Source: Sphingomonas bacterium
Lineage (GTDB): Bacteria; Pseudomonadota; Alphaproteobacteria; Sphingomonadales; Sphingomonadaceae
DNA length: 6,388 bases
Direction: 5' to 3'
Assembly (NCBI RefSeq): GCF_903643065.1
Contig: NZ_CAHJWX010000116.1
Location: 1 to 6,388, forward strand
Position numbers and translations under genes: made by a program. Position 1 is the first letter of the stretch. Every line of letters starts with the position of its first letter. Below the pieces are notes generated by a model that was not told the DNA's origin, ran no database searches, and worked only from the letters and a program-made list of their open reading frames with translations. Of this stretch, positions 1-6,388 are shown in pieces.

Positions 1-1
1 C

Positions 2-1147
2 GCCCGCGCCGCGACCAGCGACGCCACCGTGCTGGTGCGCGGCCCCGCCGATCTCGGGCCAGCGACCGGCACGCGCACCTGGCATTATCGCATGAACAGC
101 ACGCGCGACGTCGCCTGGAGCGCGTCGGCCGACTTCCTCTGGGACGCGGCGCGCATCCGCCTGCCCGGCGGGGCGACGTCGCTGGCGATGTCCTATTATC
201 CGCCCGAGAGCGCTGGGACCACCAAATGGGGCCGTTCGACCGAATATGTGAAGGACACGGTCGAGAATATGTCGCGCCGCTGGTTCACCTATCCCTACCC
301 CGCCGCGATCAACGTCGCCGGGCCATCGAGCGGAATGGAATATCCCGGGATCGTCTTCGACGCGCCGGAAGAGGGCGGCAAGGAGCTGTTCTGGGTCACC
401 GCGCATGAGATCGGGCATGACTGGTTCCCGATGACGGTCGGCTTCGACGAGCGGCGCCACGCCTGGATGGACGAAGGGTTCAACACCTTCATCGACATCT
501 ACGAATCCGACGATTTCCACCGGGGCGAGTATGCGCCCAAGCGCGATCCGGAATTCGCGCCGGGCGGCGGCAACCCCGTCGACGAGATCCTGCCGCTCCT
601 CGCCGACCCGGACGCGCCACCGATCCTCAGCCGCGCCGATACGGTGACCGAGCAATACCGGCACCCCGTGACCTATTTCAAGTCGGCGCTGGGGCTGCAG
701 CTGCTGCGCGAGGACATCCTCGGGCCCGAGCGGTTCGACCCCGCCTTTCGCCGCTTCATCGCCGCCTGGGCGTTCAAGCACCCCAAGCCGGCGGACTTCT
801 TCCGCGCGATGGAAAGCGACGCGGGCGAGGACCTGAGCTACTGGTGGCGCGGCTGGTATCAGAACAATTGGCAGATGGACCTGGCGGTCGCCGGCATCGA
901 GGCGACCAGGACGGGCGCGCCGCTGGTCCGCGTCGAGGCGCGCGACAAGCTCGTCATGCCCGCGACGTTGCGCGTCACCTATGCCGACGGCCACGCGACC
1001 GACCTGCGCCTCCCCGCCGAGACCTGGATCCGGCAGGCGTCGATCGCGGTGCCCGTCCCCGCCGGCCACGTCACCCGCGCCGAGCTGGATCCGGACCACC
1101 GCCTTCCCGACCGCGACCGCAAGAACAACGTCGCGACCGCGCGTTAG
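2..1147 (+). CDS. M1-family zinc metallopeptidase (aminopeptidase-like), C-terminal part
   Basis: This is the last 381 codons of a gene that begins upstream of the window. The frame is open from base 2 to the TAG at 1145-1147. The zinc site of the M1 (gluzincin) family is complete: HEIGH at 404-418 supplies two His ligands and the catalytic Glu, and after exactly 18 residues the third ligand Glu follows at 473-475 in WMDEGFN. Upstream, SGMEYPG (329-349) sits where classical M1 aminopeptidases have GAMEN, the substrate N-terminus recognition loop; the Glu is kept. The Tyr of TYFKSALG (674-676) is a candidate for the transition-state Tyr. The C-terminus (ELDPDHRLPDRDRKNN) resembles the small beta domain that ends many bacterial M1 proteins. 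The expected activity is release of N-terminal residues from peptides. Location cannot be read because the N-terminus is missing, though relatives of this type are often exported. The family call is firm; the substrate is unknown. Confidence 0.93.
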   Translation, partial: ARAATSDATVLVRGPADLGPATGTRTWHYRMNSTRDVAWSASADFLWDAARIRLPGGATSLAMSYYPPESAGTTKWGRSTEYVKDTVENMSRRWFTYPYPAAINVAGPSSGMEYPGIVFDAPEEGGKELFWVTAHEIGHDWFPMTVGFDERRHAWMDEGFNTFIDIYESDDFHRGEYAPKRDPEFAPGGGNPVDEILPLLADPDAPPILSRADTVTEQYRHPVTYFKSALGLQLLREDILGPERFDPAFRRFIAAWAFKHPKPADFFRAMESDAGEDLSYWWRGWYQNNWQMDLAVAGIEATRTGAPLVRVEARDKLVMPATLRVTYADGHATDLRLPAETWIRQASIAVPVPAGHVTRAELDPDHRLPDRDRKNNVATAR

Positions 1148-1161
1148 GGTTGATCTTGCTC

Positions 1162-1190
1162 CGTCGCCCCAGCCTTGAGCCGGGGCGACG
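1162..1190. repeat. GC-rich hairpin between convergent genes, REP-like or terminator
   Basis: A 29-nt inverted repeat. The 9-bp outer arms are CGTCGCCCC (1162-1170) and GGGGCGACG (1182-1190). After one A/C mismatch (1171 against 1181) two more pairs form (GC with GC), closing a 5-nt loop CTTGA. It lies 14 bp after the M1 stop and 22 bp beyond the M20 stop, so it could end transcripts arriving from both sides. Neither strand has a T-run after the stem, so it is not a classical intrinsic terminator. Its form (CCCC-x-GC-CTTGA-GC-x-GGGG) resembles the dispersed palindromes common between genes in alphaproteobacterial genomes. Only one copy is seen in this window, so repeat status is inferred. Confidence 0.6.
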
Positions 1191-1212
1191 AGGGGAAGCG
1201 CGCTCCGCCAGT

Positions 1213-2622
1213 CTAGGTCGCGTCGGCGTAGCGCTGGATCAGGCGGAAGAGGTAGTCCCGGCCGTCATAGACCGACTTGACGCGGATATGCTCGTTCAGC
1301 CCGTGGATGCCGCCGCCATCATATTCATACAGGATGCCGGGCACGCCATAGGAGGGGATGCCGGCGGCGGCGAGATAGATCGAGTCGCTGGCGCCGGTCG
1401 ACATGTTGGGGATCAGCGGCAGCCCCGGATACATCTCGTGGCCCAGCGTGGTCGCCGGCCCGACCACGGCGGCGCTGAGCGGCGCGGGGTGGCCGATCGG
1501 CTTGCCCTCGCGGTTCTTCGCAGTGACCGTCACGCCCTCGGCGGCGACCAGCTGCGTCAGCGTCGCCTGCACCGTATCGATCGGCACGCCGGGGAAGATG
1601 CGGCAGTTGACGTTGGCCCGTGCCCGCTGCGGCAGCGCGTTCTGCGCGTGTCCGCCCTCCAGCAGCGTCGGGATGCACGTCGTTCGCAGCGTCGAGTTGA
1701 ACAGCGGGTCGCGCCCGAGCAGCGCCTCCGCCAGCTTGTCCTGCGGATTGGCGGCGACCGCGTTCATCGCGGCGGCGAGCGAGGGCACGATCTTCGCCGT
1801 TCCCGTCCAGAAGGCGCGCGTCGTGTCGTCGACCATCACCGGGAATTTATACGCCTGCACATGGCCCAAGGCGGTCGCGAGCTGGTAGATCGCGTTGTCC
1901 GGGCGCGGCAGCGACGAATGGCCGCCGGGGTTGGTCGCCTCCAGCGTGAAGTCCTGATAGACCTTCTCGCTCACCTGGATGCCCAGCGCCAGCGGCTTGC
2001 CCTGTGCGTCCAGCCGGCCGCCGCCGCCCTCGTTGAGCGCGAACTCGGCGTCGATCAAGTCGCGCTTGTTCTGCGTCAGCCACTGCGCGCCGTTGAACGC
2101 GCCCGTCGTCTCCTCGCCGCAGGTCAGTGCCAGCTTCACCGTCCGGCGCGGCCGCGTCTGCCCGTGCAGCCGCGCCATCGTGTCGGTGAAGATCGCCGCC
2201 TGCACCTTGTCGTCCGATACGCCGCGCGCGTAGAAGAAGCCGTTCTCCTCGATGAAGGTGAACGGATCGCGCGTCCAATCCTCGCGCCTGGCCTCGACCA
2301 CGTCGATGTGCGCGAGCAACAGGATCGGCTTGGCCTTCGGATCCGCGCCGGGCAGCACCGCGACGAGGCCGCCCTCCTTGGGATGATCGGGCGCGCTGAA
2401 CAGCGTCAGGTCGCGATCCGTGTAGCCGGCGGCGCGCAGATGCGCCGCCATCCGCTCCGCCGCCAGCGTGCAGCTGCCCGACGACAGCGTCGTGTTGGTC
2501 TCGACCAGCTCCTTGTAGAGCGCGCGGAAGCTGGCCTGGTCCGGCCGGAGCGTCTGCGCGTCGACGGGCGCGGTGCCGCAGAGCAGGGCGGCGACCAGCG
2601 CCAGCGAGGAAAAGCGGATCAT
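1213..2622 (-). CDS. Secreted M20-family metallopeptidase
   Basis: A 469-residue zinc hydrolase of the M20 (PepT/ArgE/CPG2-like) family, probably acting outside the cytoplasm on dipeptides, short peptides or N-acylated amino acids. The ATG at 2622 is chosen because it opens a good signal peptide (MIRFSSLALVAALLCGTAPVDA, likely cut before Gln23) and has GAAAGGG 6 nt upstream; an in-frame ATG 19 codons earlier would bury that signal. Metal and catalytic residues by motif: His105 and Asp107 in AHIDVV, bridging Asp137 in GVSDDK, catalytic Glu170 and ligand Glu171 in CGEET, Glu198 in LNEGGG, and a final His440 in GIHGLNEH. The dimerisation (lid) domain is the insert of about residues 215-345, including NPGGHSSLP. 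DDK is followed by Val where Gly or Ala is more usual. The Cys15 context is not a lipobox. The gene converges on the M1 gene and diverges from the M3 gene. The family is certain; the substrate is not. Confidence 0.93.
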   Translation of the reverse strand: MIRFSSLALVAALLCGTAPVDAQTLRPDQASFRALYKELVETNTTLSSGSCTLAAERMAAHLRAAGYTDRDLTLFSAPDHPKEGGLVAVLPGADPKAKPILLLAHIDVVEARREDWTRDPFTFIEENGFFYARGVSDDKVQAAIFTDTMARLHGQTRPRRTVKLALTCGEETTGAFNGAQWLTQNKRDLIDAEFALNEGGGGRLDAQGKPLALGIQVSEKVYQDFTLEATNPGGHSSLPRPDNAIYQLATALGHVQAYKFPVMVDDTTRAFWTGTAKIVPSLAAAMNAVAANPQDKLAEALLGRDPLFNSTLRTTCIPTLLEGGHAQNALPQRARANVNCRIFPGVPIDTVQATLTQLVAAEGVTVTAKNREGKPIGHPAPLSAAVVGPATTLGHEMYPGLPLIPNMSTGASDSIYLAAAGIPSYGVPGILYEYDGGGIHGLNEHIRVKSVYDGRDYLFRLIQRYADAT

Positions 2623-2628
2623 GTGCGG

Positions 2629-2635
2629 CCCTTTC
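2629..2635 (-). promoter_or_regulatory. Ribosome binding site of the M20 gene
   Basis: On the minus strand the sequence reads GAAAGGG, followed by 6 nt and then the ATG at 2622. Its spacing supports the signal-peptide start over the in-frame ATG 57 bp upstream. Confidence 0.6.
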
Positions 2636-2754
2636 GACGGATTCGTCGGCGACAGTCTAGCCAAGTCATGCCCGGACACCAGCCGCCATTCACCAGTTCT
2701 CGGCCCTCGCTCGTCCGTCCCGGCTCAATCCCGCCCAAGATCGCTCAAGCACAG

Positions 2755-2767
2755 GATATAGTATATC
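2755..2767. promoter_or_regulatory. Palindrome GATATA-G-TATATC, putative operator or divergent promoter core
   Basis: This is a perfect inverted repeat with 6-bp arms around a single central G, and 12 of its 13 bases other than the arm-end G and C and the central G are A or T. It sits 105 bp upstream of the M3 ATG and 133 bp upstream of the M20 ATG. It contains -10-like hexamers on both strands: TATAGT at 2757-2762 (+) and TATACT at 2765-2760 (-). No matching -35 is seen at 16-18 bp on either strand. The symmetry fits a homodimeric regulator's site, which could control both genes at once; the regulator's identity cannot be read from the sequence. Confidence 0.5.
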
Positions 2768-2861
2768 TTTACGTTCGGCGACCGGCGGACCTTTCGCGAC
2801 GGCGGCGACCTCGCTACGCAGTCGGCCGGCGCCCAAGTGCATCGCGCACCGCCATCATCAC

Positions 2862-2865
2862 GGAG
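2862..2865 (+). promoter_or_regulatory. Ribosome binding site of the M3 gene
   Basis: GGAG lies 6 nt before the ATG at 2872. This decides the start: the reading frame stays open far upstream (back to about 844) without a stop, so frame length alone would give a false N-terminus. Confidence 0.65.
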
Positions 2866-2871
2866 CCACCC

Positions 2872-5016
2872 ATGCGTTCTCTCGCCGTCGTCTCGCTGGC
2901 CATGCTCTCCACGGCGGCGATCGCGCAGGGCCTGCCCGCCAGCAACCCGTTCGCCGCGCCTTCCACTCTGCCCTATGGCACCGTGCCGTTCGACCGGATC
3001 ACCGACACCGATTATCAGCCCGCAATCGAGGCGGGCATGGCCGAGCAGCTCGCCGAGATCGCGCGGATCGACGCCGATCCCGCCGCGCCGACCTTCGACA
3101 ACACGATCGCGGCGATGGAGCGATCGGGTCGACTGCTGGCGCGGGCGAACCTCGCTTTCTCGGCGGTGACCGGCGCCAACACCGACGACGCGCTGCAGGC
3201 GGCCGAGACCGCGCTCGCGCCCAAATTCGCCGCGCACCGCGATGCGATCGAGCTCGACCCCAGGCTCTTCGCGCGCATCGGCGCGCTCTACGATCGACGA
3301 ACCGCACTGGGCCTGTCGCCCGAACAGCTCCAGGTGCTGACTCTCACCTACCAGAACATGGTCCGCGCCGGCGCGCGGCTGTCGCCAACGGACAAGCAGG
3401 CGCTGAGCGCGATCAACGCCCAGCTGTCGACGCTGGAGACGCAGTTCCAGCACCAGCTGCTCGCGGCGGCCAAGGCGGGCGGGCTGGTCGTCAACGACAA
3501 GGCGAAGCTGGCCGGGCTGTCCGACGCCGACATCGCCGCCGCCGCGACGGCGGCGCGGACACGCGGCCTGACCGGCAAATGGGTGCTCGCGCTCCAGAAC
3601 ACGACGGAACAGCCGCTGCTCGCCGCGCTGACCGACCGCGCCACGCGCCATGCGCTGTTCACCGCCTCGGTCATGCGCGCGCAGCAGGGCGACGCGAACG
3701 ACACGCGCGGCACGATCGCCACCTTGGCGCAGCTGCGCGCGCGCAAGGCGGCGCTGCTCGGCTTCCCGAGCTGGGCCGATTATGTGCTGTCCGATCAGAT
3801 GGCCCGTACGCCGGCGACCGCGCTCGGCTTCCTGCAACAGCTCGGCCGGCCGCTCGCGGTCGAGCAGAAGCGCGAGGCGGGCGAGCTTCAGGCGCTGTTC
3901 GCGCGCGATGGTGGCCAGGGCGCGATCCAGCCCTGGGACTGGCAGTTCTACACCGAGAAGCTGCGCAAGGCGCGCTTCGACCTGAACCAGGACGAGCTGA
4001 AGCCCTATTTCGAGCTGCATCGCGTGCTGACCGAGGGCGTGTTCCGCGCCGCCACCGCGCTGTACGGCGTCACCTTCAAGCAGCGGACCGACATCCCCGT
4101 CTGGCAGCCGGACGTGATGGTCTTTGAGGTGTCCGAGGCGGACGGACGGCCGCTGGGCCTCGCCTATTTCGATCCGTTCAAGCGCGACAACAAGCAGGGC
4201 GGCGCCTGGATGTCCAATCTGGTCGGCCAATCGAAACTGCTCGGCACCAAGCCGGTGATCTTCAACGTCTATAATTTCACCAAGCCCGCGCCCGGCCAGC
4301 CGGCGCTGATCAGCGCCGACGACGTGGTCACGATGTTCCACGAGTTCGGCCACGGCCTGCACGGGCTGTTCGCGAACCAGACCTATCCCAGCATCTCGGG
4401 CACCAACACCGCGCGCGATTTCGTCGAATATCCATCGCAGTTCAACGAGCATTGGGCGCTCGATGCCGGGCTGCTCTCCCACTATGCCGTGCATTACCGC
4501 ACCGGTCAGCCGATCCCGGCCGCGCTGGTCGCCAAGCTCAAGCAGGCGACGGGCTTCAACGCCGGCTGGAACGTCGGCCAGGCGACGGCGGCGGCGGAGC
4601 TGGACATGAGCTGGCACGCGCTCCCCGCGAGCGCGCCGAAGCAGGATGTCGACGCGTTCGAGGCCAAGGCACTGGCCGCGACCGGCCTCGACACCGCCGA
4701 CGTGCCGACCCGCTACCGCTCCAGCTACTTCCTCCACATCTGGTCGAACGGCTATTCGGCCGGCTATTACGCCTATCAGTGGACCAAGATGCTGGCGACC
4801 GACAGCGCGGCCTGGTTCGAGCGCCATGGCGGTCTGACCCGCGCCAACGGTCAGCGCTTTCGCGACTTGGTCCTCTCGCAAGGCCATTCGCAGGATTACG
4901 CGCCGATGTTCCGCGCCTTCTATGGCCGCGATCCGGAGATCGGGCCGATGCTGGAGAATATGGGCCTGACCGCGACGGGCGAGCGGGTCGCCAGCGGCGG
5001 CGCTACTCCACGGTAA
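2872..5016 (+). CDS. dcp: Exported M3-family peptidase, peptidyl-dipeptidase Dcp-like
   Basis: A 714-residue zinc peptidase of the M3A family (thimet oligopeptidase, oligopeptidase A, Dcp). Dcp releases C-terminal dipeptides from peptides. The start at 2872 follows GGAG and opens a signal peptide (MRSLAVVSLAMLSTAAIA, likely cut before Gln19), pointing to the periplasm or outside. Residues about 20-250 form the helical N-terminal part that narrows access to the active site. The zinc site is complete: HEFGH at 490-494 (ligands His490 and His494, catalytic Glu491) and, 25 residues on, Glu519 in DFVEYPSQF. Substrate-binding residues of the family are present in the stretch from Tyr615 to Tyr635, including His622, Tyr628, Tyr632 and Tyr635. 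The C-terminus GRDPEIGPMLENMGL is typical. The length is close to Dcp (about 680) plus the export signal. The TAA lies inside the end of glmS on the other strand. M3 membership is certain; Dcp rather than oligopeptidase A is likely but not proven. Confidence 0.93.
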   Translation: MRSLAVVSLAMLSTAAIAQGLPASNPFAAPSTLPYGTVPFDRITDTDYQPAIEAGMAEQLAEIARIDADPAAPTFDNTIAAMERSGRLLARANLAFSAVTGANTDDALQAAETALAPKFAAHRDAIELDPRLFARIGALYDRRTALGLSPEQLQVLTLTYQNMVRAGARLSPTDKQALSAINAQLSTLETQFQHQLLAAAKAGGLVVNDKAKLAGLSDADIAAAATAARTRGLTGKWVLALQNTTEQPLLAALTDRATRHALFTASVMRAQQGDANDTRGTIATLAQLRARKAALLGFPSWADYVLSDQMARTPATALGFLQQLGRPLAVEQKREAGELQALFARDGGQGAIQPWDWQFYTEKLRKARFDLNQDELKPYFELHRVLTEGVFRAATALYGVTFKQRTDIPVWQPDVMVFEVSEADGRPLGLAYFDPFKRDNKQGGAWMSNLVGQSKLLGTKPVIFNVYNFTKPAPGQPALISADDVVTMFHEFGHGLHGLFANQTYPSISGTNTARDFVEYPSQFNEHWALDAGLLSHYAVHYRTGQPIPAALVAKLKQATGFNAGWNVGQATAAAELDMSWHALPASAPKQDVDAFEAKALAATGLDTADVPTRYRSSYFLHIWSNGYSAGYYAYQWTKMLATDSAAWFERHGGLTRANGQRFRDLVLSQGHSQDYAPMFRAFYGRDPEIGPMLENMGLTATGERVASGGATPR

Positions 5017-6388
5017 CCGATTTGGCGAGGTTGCGCGGCTGATCCACGTCGGTGCCCTTCGCCACCGCGACATGGTAGGCGAGCAACTGCACCGGCACCG
5101 CATAGACCAGCGGCGCGATCAGCGGGTGGACGGGCGGCATGGTGATCGTCGCGATCGCCCCGGCGCCCGCCGCCGCGATCCCGGCCGCGTCGCTGATCAG
5201 CACGACTTGGCCGCCGCGCGCCTGCACCTCGGCCATGTTGCTCACCGTCTTGTCGAACAGCGGCCCGCTGGGCGCGATCACGATGACGGGCACGGCGTCG
5301 TCGATTAGCGCGATCGGCCCGTGCTTCATCTCGCCGGCGGCATAGCCCTCGGCATGGATATAGCTGATCTCCTTGAGCTTCAGCGCGCCTTCCAGCGCCA
5401 GCGGGTAATCGGTGCCGCGCCCCAGATACAGCACGTCGCGCGCGCCCGCGACCGTGTGCGCCATCGCCGCGATCGCCTCGTCCTGCGCCAGCGCGGCGTT
5501 CAGCGCCTCCGGCGCTTCCGCCAGGTGCCGCACGATCGCATGCTCCTTGTCGGGTGACAGATGCCCGCGCGCGCGAGCGAAGTTAGCGACCAATGCGGCG
5601 AGCACCGCCAGCTGGCAGGTGAACGCCTTGGTGGAGGCGACGCCGATCTCCGGCCCGGCATGCGTCGGCAGCAGCAGGTCCGCCTCGCGCGCCATGGTGG
5701 AGGTCGGCACGTTGACCACCACCGCGATCTTCTGCCCCTCGCCGCGCGCGTGCTGGAGCGCCGCCAGCGTGTCCGCCGTCTCGCCTGATTGCGAGATGAA
5801 CAGCGCGAGCCCGCCCGGCTCCAGGATCGGCGCGCGATAGCGGAACTCGCTCGCCACATCGATGTCGACGGGGACGCGCGCGAACTGCTCGAACCAGTAT
5901 TTGGCGACCAGCCCGGCATAGAAGCTCGTCCCGCACGCGACGATCGTCAGCCGGCGGATGTTGGCGAGGTCGAAATCGGGGATGGGCAGCGTCACCCGCT
6001 CGTCCATCCGCTGCAGGTACGAGCGCAGCGTCTGCGCGACCACGACCGGCTGCTCGTAGATCTCCTTGAGCATGAAATGCGGGTAGTTGCCCTTGTCGAT
6101 CACCTCGACCGTCTCGCCCGAGTCGACGATCGGCCGTTCGACGCGCGTGTTGGCGCGATCGTAGATCTCGATAGTGTCGCGGCTGACGGCGGCCCAGTCG
6201 CCCTCGTCCAGATAGGCGATGCGCCGGGTGAGCGGCGCCAGCGCGTGCGCGTCCGAGCCGAGATAATTCTCGCCTTCGCCATAGCCGACGGTCAGCGGCG
6301 CGCCGAGCCGCGCCGCGATCAGCAGGTCGGGCTCGCCGCGGAACAGCACCGCCAGCGCGAACGCGCCGTGCAGGCGCGGCAGCACCGC
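5003..6388 (-). CDS. glmS: Glutamine--fructose-6-phosphate aminotransferase (isomerizing), C-terminal part
   Basis: The last 461 residues of GlmS, the cytoplasmic enzyme that makes glucosamine-6-phosphate from fructose-6-phosphate and glutamine, the first step towards UDP-GlcNAc for peptidoglycan and lipopolysaccharide. About 148 N-terminal residues, including the catalytic Cys of the glutaminase domain, lie beyond the window; the visible start is the end of that domain (LHGAFALAVLF, GEGENYLGSDAHAL). KEIYEQP follows, then two SIS sugar-isomerase domains: the first with CGTSFYAG, SQSGET and EIGVASTKAFT; the second with GRGTDYPLALEGALKLKEISYIHAE. Isomerase residues equivalent to E. coli Lys485, Glu488, His504 (KHGP, His codon 5321-5323) and Lys603 are all present. 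The C-terminal tail NLAKSVTVE is nearly invariant in GlmS. The TAG is at 5003-5005, and the gene overlaps the M3 gene end by 14 bp. No ribozyme or promoter is visible because the 5' end is absent. Confidence 0.97.
   Translation of the reverse strand, partial: AVLPRLHGAFALAVLFRGEPDLLIAARLGAPLTVGYGEGENYLGSDAHALAPLTRRIAYLDEGDWAAVSRDTIEIYDRANTRVERPIVDSGETVEVIDKGNYPHFMLKEIYEQPVVVAQTLRSYLQRMDERVTLPIPDFDLANIRRLTIVACGTSFYAGLVAKYWFEQFARVPVDIDVASEFRYRAPILEPGGLALFISQSGETADTLAALQHARGEGQKIAVVVNVPTSTMAREADLLLPTHAGPEIGVASTKAFTCQLAVLAALVANFARARGHLSPDKEHAIVRHLAEAPEALNAALAQDEAIAAMAHTVAGARDVLYLGRGTDYPLALEGALKLKEISYIHAEGYAAGEMKHGPIALIDDAVPVIVIAPSGPLFDKTVSNMAEVQARGGQVVLISDAAGIAAAGAGAIATITMPPVHPLIAPLVYAVPVQLLAYHVAVAKGTDVDQPRNLAKSVTVE

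Larger units (their letters stand above)
2623..2871. promoter_or_regulatory. Divergent intergenic region between M20 and M3 genes
   Basis: These 249 bp separate two start codons facing away from each other, so promoters for both peptidase genes should lie here. The most prominent element is the AT-rich palindrome at 2755-2767, in otherwise GC-rich DNA. GCTCAA occurs twice exactly 20 bp apart (2723-2728 and 2743-2748), which may be chance. I see no clear -35 hexamer at the right distance from a -10-like sequence on either strand, no convincing small gene and no riboswitch-like fold. Confidence 0.55.

Noticed and set aside
1403..1888. 161-codon open frame on the + strand inside the M20 gene
   Set aside because: It has no recognisable domain, lies fully antisense to a well-supported gene and fits the shadow-frame pattern.
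2723..2748. Direct repeat GCTCAA spaced exactly 20 bp apart upstream of the palindrome
   Set aside because: A six-base repeat in two copies is weak evidence and matches no binding site I recognise; it is noted only within the intergenic entry.
844..2871. Open frame on the + strand running upstream from the M3 gene, antisense to the M20 gene and overlapping the M1 gene end
   Set aside because: It is in frame with the M3 start only because stops are rare in GC-rich DNA. Its translation is low-complexity and rich in Arg, Ala and Gly, it crosses two real genes, and the M3 protein has its own RBS, ATG and signal peptide at 2872.
4978..4992. Small hairpin GGCGA-GCGGG-TCGCC near the end of the M3 gene, considered as a terminator
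   Set aside because: The stem is only 5 bp, lies inside the coding region and has no T-run after it. Such stems arise often by chance in GC-rich DNA.
5011..5019. Short palindrome CGGT-A-ACCG over the M3 stop codon
   Set aside because: With 4-bp arms it is too short to be meaningful, and the bases are dictated by the conserved SVTVE codons of GlmS.
2725..5103. 792-codon open frame on the minus strand opposite the M3 gene
   Set aside because: Its composition is Arg/Gly/Leu-rich without recognisable domains, and it covers the antisense of a gene with a complete M3 active site and also overlaps the glmS end. This is the expected mirror frame of a GC-rich gene.
5412..5840. 142-codon open frame on the + strand inside glmS
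   Set aside because: It is Ala/Ser/Arg-rich, has no family signature and lies opposite highly conserved GlmS coding sequence.

Overview
The window is high-G+C bacterial chromosomal DNA with dense coding. The codon use, the exported metallopeptidase families and the GlmS sequence suggest an alphaproteobacterium, most likely a sphingomonad (Sphingomonas or a relative). That assignment is an inference from sequence style; no marker gene proves it.

There are four genes, two of them cut by the window edges. From left to right they are: the C-terminal part of an M1-family zinc metallopeptidase (+, ends 1147); a complete M20-family metallopeptidase with a signal peptide (-, 2622 to 1213); a complete M3-family (Dcp-like) peptidase with a signal peptide (+, 2872 to 5016); and the C-terminal three quarters of GlmS, glucosamine-6-phosphate synthase (-, enters at 6388, ends 5003). 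The M1 and M20 genes converge on a 65-bp gap that holds a strong GC-rich hairpin. The M20 and M3 genes diverge from a 249-bp gap that holds a striking AT-rich palindrome, GATATA-G-TATATC. The M3 and glmS genes converge and overlap by 14 bp at their stop codons.

The M20 and M3 enzymes both carry N-terminal export signals, and M1 enzymes of this type are commonly exported too. The left two thirds of the window therefore looks like a small set of extracytoplasmic peptidases with complementary activities: M1 would remove N-terminal residues, M3/Dcp would remove C-terminal dipeptides or cleave short oligopeptides, and M20 would cleave dipeptides or acylated amino acids. Together they fit peptide scavenging. 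GlmS is a housekeeping cytoplasmic enzyme that starts amino-sugar and cell-wall precursor synthesis and is probably functionally unrelated.

I found no RNA genes, insertion sequences, CRISPR arrays, phage genes or other accessory system. The points worth a second look are the two palindromes, the overlapping convergent gene ends and the peptidase clustering. I do not see convincing evidence of a previously undescribed system.
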